This document shows, piece after piece, positions 10,883-23,326 of a stretch of 64,000 bases of DNA. The position numbers were made by a program, and so were the translations under genes. Location: positions 33,145,501 to 33,209,500 of the forward strand of contig NC_079881.1 in assembly GCF_029227915.1 (NCBI RefSeq). Reading direction: 5' to 3'. The DNA comes from Hydractinia symbiolongicarpus (taxonomy: Eukaryota; Cnidaria; Hydrozoa; Anthoathecata; Hydractiniidae). Each line of letters starts with the position of its first letter. The stretch's first letter is position 1. The notes under the pieces are model-generated. The model had not been told where the DNA came from and did not search any database. It was given only the letters and a program-made list of their open reading frames with translations.

Positions 10883-13800
10883 TCTGCGGAAGTGACCAGT
10901 TGCGTTGAAAAGAGGCGATGCATAATGTGTCCTGCTTTACACGAAAGGGTTCTTCTCCATTCGGAAGCGAGCAAACAAGAATTTTTGCGCTTTTCTTGCA
11001 TTCGACGCTGTCTTCGTGAGCTCAGCAGATTTCTATTTTTAGGCATGGTCCCAGTGGGAACCTCCAAATATTGCAACGCCGGCGATGTTTCACGCCGTCA
11101 TGCGGGATATTGGGAAAAGTTTTCAATTAGCAATCACCACGCCTCGGTTAAACCTCATTGGCTATGGTAATGCCACTGCGCAAAGCTAACCCAACAAGAA
11201 CGGCAACCATCGCGTGCTTCTTTAACGTTGTCGATTGCTTGTGGTTACGGCATTTTGGTCCCCACCTCGCCTTTCCCTTGTGCCACTTAAACAGTTTTCA
11301 TATGCATAGCCGAACTAAGACAAGTGTCCGTTGTCGTCGTGAGAGTAAGGGCCAGTGCCGCAACGAGCGCTTTGTCTCCACCACTGATTCGCCATTTACA
11401 CCTAGAATGCCCACCGTCTGCGGAAGTGACCAGTTGCGTTGAAAAGAGGCGATGCATAATGTGTCCTGCTTTACACGAAAGGGTTCTTCTCCATTCGGAA
11501 GCGAGCAAACAAGAATTTTTGCGCTTTTCTTGCATTCGACGCAGTCTTCGTGAGCTCAGCAGATTTCTATTTTTAGGCATGGTCCCAGTGGGAACCTCCA
11601 AATATTGCAACGCCGGCGATGTTTCACGCCGTCATGCGGGATATTGGGAAAAGTTTTCAATTAGCAATCACCACGCCTCGGTTAAACCTCATTGGCTATG
11701 GTAATGCCACTGCGCAAAGCTAACCCAACAAGAACGGCAACCATCGCGTGCTTCTTTAACGTTGTCGATTGCTTGTGGTTACGGCATTTTGGTCCCCACC
11801 TCGCCTTTCCCTTGTGCCACTTAAACAGTTTTCATATGCATAGCCGAACTAAGACAAGTGTCCGTTGTCGTCGTGAGAGTAAGGGCCAGTGCCGCAACGA
11901 GCGCTTTGTCTCCACCACTGATTCGCCATTTACACCTAGAATGCCCACCGTCTGCGGAAGTGACCAGTTGCGTTGAAAAGAGGCGATGCATAATGTGTCC
12001 TGCTTTACACGAAAGGGTTCTTCTCCATTCGGAAGCGAGCAAACAAGAATTTTTGCGCTTTTCTTGCATTCGACGCAGTCTTCGTGAGCTCAGCAGATTT
12101 CTATTTTTAGGCATGGTCCCAGTGGGAACCTCCAAATATTGCAACGCCGGCGATGTTTCACGCCGTCATGCGGGATATTGGGAAAAGTTTTCAATTAGCA
12201 ATCACCACGCCTCGGTTAAACCTCATTGGCTATGGTAATGCCACTGCGCAAAGCTAACCCAACAAGAACGGCAACCATCGCGTGCTTCTTTAACGTTGTC
12301 GATTGCTTGTGGTTACGGCATTTTGGTCCCCACCTCGCCTTTCCCTTGTGCCACTTAAACAGTTTTCATATGCATAGCCGAACTAAGACAAGTGTCCGTT
12401 GTCGTCGTGAGAGTAAGGGCCAGTGCCGCAACGAGCGCTTTGTCTCCACCACTGATTCGCCATTTACACCTAGAATGCCCACCGTCTGCGGAAGTGACCA
12501 GTTGCGTTGAAAAGAGGCGATGCATAATGTGTCCTGCTTTACACGAAAGGGTTCTTCTCCATTCGGAAGCGAGCAAACAAGAATTTTTGCGCTTTTCTTG
12601 CATTCGACGCAGTCTTCGTGAGCTCAGCAGATTTCTATTTTTAGGCATGGTCCCAGTGGGAACCTCCAAATATTGCAACGCCGGCGATGTTTCACGCCGT
12701 CATGCGGGATATTGGGAAAAGTTTTCAATTAGCAATCACCACGCCTCGGTTAAACCTCATTGGCTATGGTAATGCCACTGCGCAAAGCTAACCCAACAAG
12801 AACGGCAACCATCGCGTGCTTCTTTAACGTTGTCGATTGCTTGTGGTTACGGCATTTTGGTCCCCACCTCGCCTTTCCCTTGTGCCACTTAAACAGTTTT
12901 CATATGCATAGCCGAACTAAGACAAGTGTCCGTTGTCGTCGTGAGAGTAAGGGCCAGTGCCGCAACGAGCGCTTTGTCTCCACCACTGATTCGCCATTTA
13001 CACCTAGAATGCCCACCGTCTGCGGAAGTGACCAGTTGCGTTGAAAAGAGGCGATGCATAATGTGTCCTGCTTTACACGAAAGGGTTCTTCTCCATTCGG
13101 AAGCGAGCAAACAAGAATTTTTGCGCTTTTCTTGCATTCGACGCAGTCTTCGTGAGCTCAGCAGATTTCTATTTTTAGGCATGGTCCCAGTGGGAACCTC
13201 CAAATATTGCAACGCCGGCGATGTTTCACGCCGTCATGCGGGATATTGGGAAAAGTTTTCAATTAGCAATCACCACGCCTCGGTTAAACCTCATTGGCTA
13301 TGGTAATGCCACTGCGCAAAGCTAACCCAACAAGAACGGCAACCACCGCGTGCTTCTTTAACGTTGTCGATTGCTTGTGGTTACGGCATTTTGGTCCCCA
13401 CCTCGCCTTTCCCTTGTGCCACTTAAACAGTTTTCATATGCATAGCCGAACTAAGACAAGTGTCCGTTGTCGTCGTGAGAGTAAGGGCCAGTGCCGCAAC
13501 GAGCGCTTTGTCTCCACCACTGATTCGCCATTTACACCTAGAATGCCCACCGTCTGCGGAAGTGACCAGTTGCGTTGAAAAGAGGCGATGCATAATGTGT
13601 CCTGCTTTACACGAAAGGGTTCTTCTCCATTCGGAAGCGAGCAAACAAGAATTTTTGCGCTTTTCTTGCATTCGACGCAGTCTTCGTGAGCTCAGCAGAT
13701 TTCTATTTTTAGGCATGGTCCCAGTGGGAACCTCCAAATATTGCAACGCCGGCGATGTTTCACGCCGTCATGCGGGATATTGGGAAAAGTTTTCAATTAG

Positions 13801-16572
13801 CAATCACCACGCCTCGGTTAAACCTCATTGGCTATGGTAATGCCACTGCGCAAAGCTAACCCAACAAGAACGGCAACCATCGCGTGCTTCTTTAACGTTG
13901 TCGATTGCTTGTGGTTACGGCATTTTGGTCCCCACCTCGCCTTTCCCTTGTGCCACTTAAACAGTTTTCATATGCATAGCCGAACTAAGACAAGTGTCCG
14001 TTGTCGTCGTGAGAGTAAGGGCCAGTGCCGCAACGAGCGCTTTGTCTCCACCACTGATTCGCCATTTACACCTAGAATGCCCACCGTCTGCGGAAGTGAC
14101 CAGTTGCGTTGAAAAGAGGCGATGCATAATGTGTCCTGCTTTACACGAAAGGGTTCTTCTCCTTTCGGAAGCGAGCAAACAAGAATTTTTGCGCTTTTCT
14201 TGCATTCGACGCAGTCTTCGTGAGCTCAGCAGATTTCTATTTTTAGGCATGGTCCCAGTGGGAACCTCCAAATATTGCAACGCCGGCGATGTTTCACGCC
14301 GTCATGCGGGATATTGGGAAAAGTTTTCAATTAGCAATCACCACGCCTCGGTTAAACCTCATTGGCTATGGTAATGCCACTGCGCAAAGCTAACCCAACA
14401 AGAACGGCAACCATCGCGTGCTTCTTTAACGTTGTCGATTGCTTGTGGTTACGGCATTTTGGTCCCCACCTCGCCTTTCCCTTGTGCCACTTAAACAGTT
14501 TTCATATGCATAGCCGAACTAAGACAAGTGTCCGTTGTCGTCGTGAGAGTAAGGGCCAGTGCCGCAACGAGCGCTTTGTCTCCACCACTGATTCGCCATT
14601 TACACCTAGAATGCCCACCGTCTGCGGAAGTGACCAGTTGCGTTGAAAAGAGGCGATGCATAATGTGTCCTGCTTTACACGAAAGGGTTCTTCTCCATTC
14701 GGAAGCGAGCAAACAAGAATTTTTGCGCTTTTCTTGCATTCGACGCAGTCTTCGTGAGCTCAGCAGATTTCTATTTTTAGGCATGGTCCCAGTGGGAACC
14801 TCCAAATATTGCAACGCCGGCGATGTTTCACGCCGTCATGCGGGATATTGGGAAAAGTTTTCAATTAGCAATCACCACGCCTCGGTTAAACCTCATTGGC
14901 TATGGTAATGCCACTGCGCAAAGCTAACCCAACAAGAACGGCAACCATCGCGTGCTTCTTTAACGTTGTCGATTGCTTGTGGTTACGGCATTTTGGTCCC
15001 CACCTCGCCTTTCCCTTGTGCCACTTAAACAGTTTTCATATGCATAGCCGAACTAAGACAAGTGTCCGTTGTCGTCGTGAGAGTAAGGGCCAGTGCCGCA
15101 ACGAGCGCTTTGTCTCCACCACTGATTCGCCATTTACACCTAGAATGCCCACCGTCTGCGGAAGTGACCAGTTGCGTTGAAAAGAGGCGATGCATAATGT
15201 GTCCTGCTTTACACGAAAGGGTTCTTCTCCATTCGGAAGCGAGCAAACAAGAATTTTTGCGCTTTTCTTGCATTCGACGCAGTCTTCGTGAGCTCAGCAG
15301 ATTTCTATTTTTAGGCATGGTCCCAGTGGGAACCTCCAAATATTGCAACGCCGGCGATGTTTCACGCCGTCATGCGGGATATTGGGAAAAGTTTTCAATT
15401 AGCAATCACCACGCCTCGGTTAAACCTCATTGGCTATGGTAATGCCACTGCGCAAAGCTAACCCAACAAGAACGGCAACCATCGCGTGCTTCTTTAACGT
15501 TGTCGATTGCTTGTGGTTACGGCATTTTGGTCCCCACCTCGCCTTTCCCTTGTGCCACTTAAACAGTTTTCATATGCATAGCCGAACTAAGACAAGTGTC
15601 CGTTGTCGTCGTGAGAGTAAGGGCCAGTGCCGCAACGAGCGCTTTGTCTCCACCACTGATTCGCCATTTACACCTAGAATGCCCACCGTCTGCGGAAGTG
15701 ACCAGTTGCGTTGAAAAGAGGCGATGCATAATGTGTCCTGCTTTACACGAAAGGGTTCTTCTCCATTCGGAAGCGAGCAAACAAGAATTTTTGCGCTTTT
15801 CTTGCATTCGACGCAGTCTTCGTGAGCTCAGCAGATTTCTATTTTTAGGCATGGTCCCAGTGGGAACCTCCAAATATTGCAACGCCGGCGATGTTTCACG
15901 CCGTCATGCGGGATATTGGGAAAAGTTTTCAATTAGCAATCACCACGCCTCGGTTAAACCTCATTGGCTATGGTAATGCCACTGCGCAAAGCTAACCCAA
16001 CAAGAACGGCAACCATCGCGTGCTTCTTTAACGTTGTCGATTGCTTGTGGTTACGGCATTTTGGTCCCCACCTCGCCTTTCCCTTGTGCCACTTAAACAG
16101 TTTTCATATGCATAGCCGAACTAAGACAAGTGTCCGTTGTCGTCGTGAGAGTAAGGGCCAGTGCCGCAACGAGCGCTTTGCCTCCACCACTGATTCGCCA
16201 TTTACACCTAGAATGCCCACCGTCTGCGGAAGTGACCAGTTGCGTTGAAAAGAGGCGATGCATAATGTGTCCTGCTTTACACGAAAGGGTTCTTCTCCAT
16301 TCGGAAGCGAGCAAACAAGAATTTTTGCGCTTTTCTTGCATTCGACGCAGTCTTCGTGAGCTCAGCAGATTTCTATTTTTAGGCATGGTCCCAGTGGGAA
16401 CCTCCAAATATTGCAACGCCGGCGATGTTTCACGCCGTCATGCGGGATATTGGGAAAAGTTTTCAATTAGCAATCACCACGCCTCGGTTAAACCTCATTG
16501 GCTATGGTAATGCCACTGCGCAAAGCTAACCCAACAAGAACAGCAACCATCGCGTGCTTCTTTAACGTTGTC

Positions 16573-16592
16573 GATTGCTTGTGGTTACAGCA
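16573..16592 (-). promoter_or_regulatory. Mutated PSE of U4 copy 31
   Basis: At -62 the PSE core reads CTGTAAC instead of CCGTAAC (window 16589 G to A). The same unit has a change at -15 (16542). The gene body is consensus, so this copy could be a promoter-weakened allele. The -62 change recurs at 32609. Confidence 0.5.
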
Positions 16593-17452
16593 TTTTGGTC
16601 CCCACCTCGCCTTTCCCTTGTGCCACTTAAACAGTTTTCATATGCATAGCCGAACTAAGACAAGTGTCCGTTGTCGTCGTGAGAGTAAGGGCCAGTGCCG
16701 CAACGAGCGCTTTGTCTCCACCACTGATTCGCCATTTACACCTAGAATGCCCACCGTCTGCGGAAGTGACCAGTTGCGTTGAAAAGAGGCGATGCATAAT
16801 GTGTCCTGCTTTACACGAAAGGGTTCTTCTCCATTCGGAAGCGAGCAAACAAGAATTTTTGCGCTTTTCTTGCATTCGACGCAGTCTTCGTGAGCTCAGC
16901 AGATTTCTATTTTTAGGCATGGTCCCAGTGGGAACCTCCAAATATTGCAACGCCGGCGATGTTTCACGCCGTCATGCGGGATATTGGGAAAAGTTTTCAA
17001 TTAGCAATCACCACGCCTCGGTTAAACCTCATTGGCTATGGTAATGCCACTGCGCAAAGCTAACCCAACAAGAACGGCAACCATCGCGTGCTTCTTTAAC
17101 GTTGTCGATTGCTTGTGGTTACGGCATTTTGGTCCCCACCTCGCCTTTCCCTTGTGCCACTTAAACAGTTTTCATATGCATAGCCGAACTAAGACAAGTG
17201 TCCGTTGTCGTCGTGAGAGTAAGGGCCAGTGCCGCAACGAGCGCTTTGTCTCCACCACTGATTCGCCATTTACACCTAGAATGCCCACCGTCTGCGGAAG
17301 TGACCAGTTGCGTTGAAAAGAGGCGATGCATAATGTGTCCTGCTTTACACGAAAGGGTTCTTCTCCATTCGGAAGCGAGCAAACAAGAATTTTCGCGCTT
17401 TTCTTGCATTCGACGCAGTCTTCGTGAGCTCAGCAGATTTCTATTTTTAGGC

Positions 17453-17595
17453 ATGGTCCCAGTGGGAACCTCCAAATATTGCAACGCCGGCGATGTTTCA
17501 CGCCGTCATGCGGGACATTGGGAAAAGTTTTCAATTAGCAATCACCACGCCTCGGTTAAACCTCATTGGCTATGGTAATGCCACTGCGCAAAGCT
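17453..17595 (-). ncRNA. U4: U4 snRNA, copy 33, one substitution
   Basis: U4 nt 80 (window 17516) is G instead of A, in the single-stranded linker before the central stem-loop. This should be mild. The same unit has a spacer change at 17394 (T to C). Confidence 0.9.
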
Positions 17596-17986
17596 AACCC
17601 AACAAGAACGGCAACCATCGCGTGCTTCTTTAACGTTGTCGATTGCTTGTGGTTACGGCATTTTGGTCCCCACCTCGCCTTTCCCTTGTGCGACTTAAAC
17701 AGTTTTCATATGCATAGCCGAACTAAGACAAGTGTCCGTTGTCGTCGTGAGAGTAAGGGCCAGTGCCGCAACGAGCGCTTTGTCTCCACCACTGATTCGC
17801 CATTTACACCTAGAATGCCCACCGTCTGCGGAAGTGACCAGTTGCGTTGAAAAGAGGCGATGCATAATGTGTCCTGCTTTACACGAAAGGGTTCTTCTCC
17901 ATTCGGAAGCGAGCAAACAAGAATTTTTGCGCTTTTCTTGCATTCGACGCAGTCTTCGTGAGCTCAGCAGATTTCTATTTTTAGGC

Positions 17987-20900
17987 ATGGTCCCAGTGGG
18001 AACCTCCAAATATTGCAACGCCGGCGATGTTTCACGCCGTCATGCGGGATATTGGGAAAAGTTTTCAATTAGCAATCACCACGCCTCGGTTAAACCTCAT
18101 TGGCTATGGTAATGCCACTGCGCAAAGCTAACCCAACAAGAACGGCAACCATCGCGTGCTTCTTTAACGTTGTCGATTGCTTGTGGTTACGGCATTTTGG
18201 TCCCCACCTCGCCTTTCCCTTGTGCCACTTAAACAGTTTTCATATGCATAGCCGAACTAAGACAAGTGTCCGTTGTCGTCGTGAGAGTAAGGGCCAGTGC
18301 CGCAACGAGCGCTTTGTCTCCACCACTGATTCGCCATTTACACCTAGAATGCCCACCGTCTGCGGAAGTGACCAGTTGCGTTGAAAAGAGGCGATGCATA
18401 ATGTGTCCTGCTTTACACGAAAGGGTTCTTCTCCATTCGGAAGCGAGCAAACAAGAATTTTTGCGCTTTTCTTGCATTCGACGCAGTCTTCGTGAGCTCA
18501 GCAGATTTCTATTTTTAGGCATGGTCCCAGTGGGAACCTCCAAATATTGCAACGCCGGCGATGTTTCACGCCGTCATGCGGGATATTGGGAAAAGTTTTC
18601 AATTAGCAATCACCACGCCTCGGTTAAACCTCATTGGCTATGGTAATGCCACTGCGCAAAGCTAACCCAACAAGAACGGCAACCATCGCGTGCTTCTTTA
18701 ACGTTGTCGATTGCTTGTGGTTACGGCATTTTGGTCCCCACCTCGCCTTTCCCTTGTGCCACTTAAACAGTTTTCATATGCATAGCCGAACTAAGACAAG
18801 TGTCCGTTGTCGTCGTGAGAGTAAGGGCCAGTGCCGCAACGAGCGCTTTGTCTCCACCACTGATTCGCCATTTACACCTAGAATGCCCACCGTCTGCGGA
18901 AGTGACCAGTTGCGTTGAAAAGAGGCGATGCATAATGTGTCCTGCTTTACACGAAAGGGTTCTTCTCCATTCGGAAGCGAGCAAACAAGAATTTTTGCGC
19001 TTTTCTTGCATTCGACGCAGTCTTCGTGAGCTCAGCAGATTTCTATTTTTAGGCATGGTCCCAGTGGGAACCTCCAAATATTGCAACGCCGGCGATGTTT
19101 CACGCCGTCATGCGGGATATTGGGAAAAGTTTTCAATTAGCAATCACCACGCCTCGGTTAAACCTCATTGGCTATGGTAATGCCACTGCGCAAAGCTAAC
19201 CCAACAAGAACGGCAACCATCGCGTGCTTCTTTAACGTTGTCGATTGCTTGTGGTTACGGCATTTTGGTCCCCACCTCGCCTTTCCCTTGTGCCACTTAA
19301 ACAGTTTTCATATGCATAGCCGAACTAAGACAAGTGTCCGTTGTCGTCGTGAGAGTAAGGGCCAGTGCCGCAACGAGCGCTTTGTCTCCACCACTGATTC
19401 GCCATTTACACCTAGAATGCCCACCGTCTGCGGAAGTGACCAGTTGCGTTGAAAAGAGGCGATGCATAATGTGTCCTGCTTTACACGAAAGGGTTCTTCT
19501 CCATTCGGAAGCGAGCAAACAAGAATTTTTGCGCTTTTCTTGCATTCGACGCAGTCTTCGTGAGCTCAGCAGATTTCTATTTTTAGGCATGGTCCCAGTG
19601 GGAACCTCCAAATATTGCAACGCCGGCGATGTTTCACGCCGTCATGCGGGATATTGGGAAAAGTTTTCAATTAGCAATCACCACGCCTCGGTTAAACCTC
19701 ATTGGCTATGGTAATGCCACTGCGCAAAGCTAACCCAACAAGAACGGCAACCATCGCGTGCTTCTTTAACGTTGTCGATTGCTTGTGGTTACGGCATTTT
19801 GGTCCCCACCTCGCCTTTCCCTTGTGCCACTTAAACAGTTTTCATATGCATAGCCGAACTAAGACAAGTGTCCGTTGTCGTCGTGAGAGTAAGGGCCAGT
19901 GCCGCAACGAGCGCTTTGTCTCCACCACTGATTCGCCATTTACACCTAGAATGCCCACCGTCTGCGGAAGTGACCAGTTGCGTTGAAAAGAGGCGATGCA
20001 TAATGTGTCCTGCTTTACACGAAAGGGTTCTTCTCCATTCGGAAGCGAGCAAACAAGAATTTTTGCGCTTTTCTTGCATTCGACGCAGTCTTCGTGAGCT
20101 CAGCAGATTTCTATTTTTAGGCATGGTCCCAGTGGGAACCTCCAAATATTGCAACGCCGGCGATGTTTCACGCCGTCATGCGGGATATTGGGAAAAGTTT
20201 TCAATTAGCAATCACCACGCCTCGGTTAAACCTCATTGGCTATGGTAATGCCACTGCGCAAAGCTAACCCAACAAGAACGGCAACCATCGCGTGCTTCTT
20301 TAACGTTGTCGATTGCTTGTGGTTACGGCATTTTGGTCCCCACCTCGCCTTTCCCTTGTGCCACTTAAACAGTTTTCATATGCATAGCCGAACTAAGACA
20401 AGTGTCCGTTGTCGTCGTGAGAGTAAGGGCCAGTGCCGCAACGAGCGCTTTGTCTCCACCACTGATTCGCCATTTACACCTAGAATGCCCACCGTCTGCG
20501 GAAGTGACCAGTTGCGTTGAAAAGAGGCGATGCATAATGTGTCCTGCTTTACACGAAAGGGTTCTTCTCCATTCGGAAGCGAGCAAACAAGAATTTTTGC
20601 GCTTTTCTTGCATTCGACGCAGTCTTCGTGAGCTCAGCAGATTTCTATTTTTAGGCATGGTCCCAGTGGGAACCTCCAAATATTGCAACGCCGGCGATGT
20701 TTCACGCCGTCATGCGGGATATTGGGAAAAGTTTTCAATTAGCAATCACCACGCCTCGGTTAAACCTCATTGGCTATGGTAATGCCACTGCGCAAAGCTA
20801 ACCCAACAAGAACGGCAACCATCGCGTGCTTCTTTAACGTTGTCGATTGCTTGTGGTTACGGCATTTTGGTCCCCACCTCGCCTTTCCCTTGTGCCACTT

Positions 20901-22401
20901 AAACAGTTTTCATATGCATAGCCGAACTAAGACAAGTGTCCGTTGTCGTCGTGAGAGTAAGGGCCAGTGCCGCAACGAGCGCTTTGTCTCCACCACTGAT
21001 TCGCCATTTACACCTAGAATGCCCACCGTCTGCGGAAGTGACCAGTTGCGTTGAAAAGAGGCGATGCATAATGTGTCCTGCTTTACACGAAAGGGTTCTT
21101 CTCCATTCGGAAGCGAGCAAACAAGAATTTTTGCGCTTTTCTTGCATTCGACGCAGTCTTCGTGAGCTCAGCAGATTTCTATTTTTAGGCATGGTCCCAG
21201 TGGGAACCTCCAAATATTGCAACGCCGGCGATGTTTCACGCCGTCATGCGGGATATTGGGAAAAGTTTTCAATTAGCAATCACCACGCCTCGGTTAAACC
21301 TCATTGGCTATGGTAATGCCACTGCGCAAAGCTAACCCAACAAGAACGGCAACCATCGCGTGCTTCTTTAACGTTGTCGATTGCTTGTGGTTACGGCATT
21401 TTGGTCCCCACCTCGCCTTTCCCTTGTGCCACTTAAACAGTTTTCATATGCATAGCCGAACTAAGACAAGTGTCCGTTGTCGTCGTGAGAGTAAGGGCCA
21501 GTGCCGCAACGAGCGCTTTGTCTCCACCACTGATTCGCCATTTACACCTAGAATGCCCACCGTCTGCGGAAGTGACCAGTTGCGTTGAAAAGAGGCGATG
21601 CATAATGTGTCCTGCTTTACACGAAAGGGTTCTTCTCCATTCGGAAGCGAGCAAACAAGAATTTTTGCGCTTTTCTTGCATTCGACGCAGTCTTCGTGAG
21701 CTCAGCAGATTTCTATTTTTAGGCATGGTCCCAGTGGGAACCTCCAAATATTGCAACGCCGGCGATGTTTCACGCCGTCATGCGGGATATTGGGAAAAGT
21801 TTTCAATTAGCAATCACCACGCCTCGGTTAAACCTCATTGGCTATGGTAATGCCACTGCGCAAAGCTAACCCAACAAGAACGGCAACAATCGCGTGCTTC
21901 TTTAACGTTGTCGATTGCTTGTGGTTACGGCATTTTGGTCCCCACCTCGCCTTTCCCTTGTGCCACTTAAACAGTTTTCATATGCATAGCCGAACTAAGA
22001 CAAGTGTCCGTTGTCGTCGTGAGAGTAAGGGCCAGTGCCGCAACGAGCGCTTTGTCTCCACCACTGATTCGCCATTTACACCTAGAATGCCCACCGTCTG
22101 CGGAAGTGACCAGTTGCGTTGAAAAGAGGCGATGCATAATGTGTCCTGCTTTACACGAAAGGGTTCTTCTCCATTCGGAAGCGAGCAAACAAGAATTTTT
22201 GCGCTTTTCTTGCATTCGACGCAGTCTTCGTGAGCTCAGCAGATTTCTATTTTTAGGCATGGTCCCAGTGGGAACCTCCAAATATTGCAACGCCGGCGAT
22301 GTTTCACGCCGTCATGCGGGATATTGGGAAAAGTTTTCAATTAGCAATCACCACGCCTCGGTTAAACCTCATTGGCTATGGTAATGCCACTGCGCAAAGC
22401 T
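17987..22401 (-). ncRNA. U4: U4 snRNA, copies 34-42 (9 consensus genes)
   Basis: Nine consensus genes at the array period. The only changes noticed nearby are in spacers: 17692 (C to G, shared with 604, just before the block) and 21888 (C to A), 21 bp upstream of copy 41. Confidence 0.92.
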
Positions 22402-22792
22402 AACCCAACAAGAACGGCAACCATCGCGTGCTTCTTTAACGTTGTCGATTGCTTGTGGTTACGGCATTTTGGTCCCCACCTCGCCTTTCCCTTGTGCCAC
22501 TTAAACAGTTTTCATATGCATAGCCGAACTAAGACAAGTGTCCGTTGTCGTCGTGAGAGTAAGGGCCAGTGCCGCAACGAGCGCTTTGTCTCCACCACTG
22601 ATTCGCCATTTACACCTAGAATGCCCACCGTCTGCGGAAGTGACCAGTTGCGTTGAAAAGAGGCGATGCATAATGTGTCCTGCTTTACACGAAAGGGTTC
22701 TTCTCCATTCGGAAGCGAGCAAACAAGAATTTTTGCGCTTTTCTTGCATTCGACGCAGTCTTCGTGAGCTCAGCAGATTTCTATTTTTAGGC

Positions 22793-22935
22793 ATGGTCCC
22801 AGTGTGAACCTCCAAATATTGCAACGCCGGCGATGTTTCACGCCGTCATGCGGGATATTGGGAAAAGTTTTCAATTAGCAATCACCACGCCTCGGTCAAA
22901 CCTCATTGGCTATGGTAATGCCACTGCGCAAAGCT
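22793..22935 (-). ncRNA. U4: U4 snRNA, copy 43, two substitutions shared with copy 72
   Basis: U4 nt 39 (window 22897) is G instead of A, in the 5' stem-loop pentaloop. Nt 131 (window 22805) is A instead of C, at the loop-closing pair of the 3' hairpin. Both recur together 29 units away in copy 72. Both should be tolerated. Confidence 0.9.
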
Positions 22936-23326
22936 AACCCAACAAGAACGGCAACCATCGCGTGCTTCTTTAACGTTGTCGATTGCTTGTGGTTACGGCA
23001 TTTTGGTCCCCACCTCGCCTTTCCCTTGTGCCACTTAAACAGTTTTCATATGCATAGCCGAACTAAGACAAGTGTCCGTTGTCGTCGTGAGAGTAAGGGC
23101 CAGTGCCGCAACGAGCGCTTTGTCTCCACCACTGATTCGCCATTTACACCTAGAATGCCCACCGTCTGCGGAAGTGACCAGTTGCGTTGAAAAGAGGCGA
23201 TGCATAATGTGTCCTGCTTTACACGAAAGGGTTCTTCTCCATTCGGAAGCGAGCAAACAAGAATTTTTGCGCTTTTCTTGCATTCGACGCAGTCTTCGTG
23301 AGCTCAGCAGATTTCTATTTTTAGGC

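Larger units (their letters stand above)
3569..17061 (-). ncRNA. U4: U4 snRNA, copies 7-32 (26 consensus genes)
   Basis: This block holds 26 genes at positions 534k-169 to 534k-27. No change was seen in any RNA body, though a rare silent change by eye is possible. Spacer changes in the block: 4967 (T to C, again at 16181), 8203 with 8339 (again at 10873 with 11009, five units away), 13346, 14163, 16542 and 16589. Confidence 0.92.
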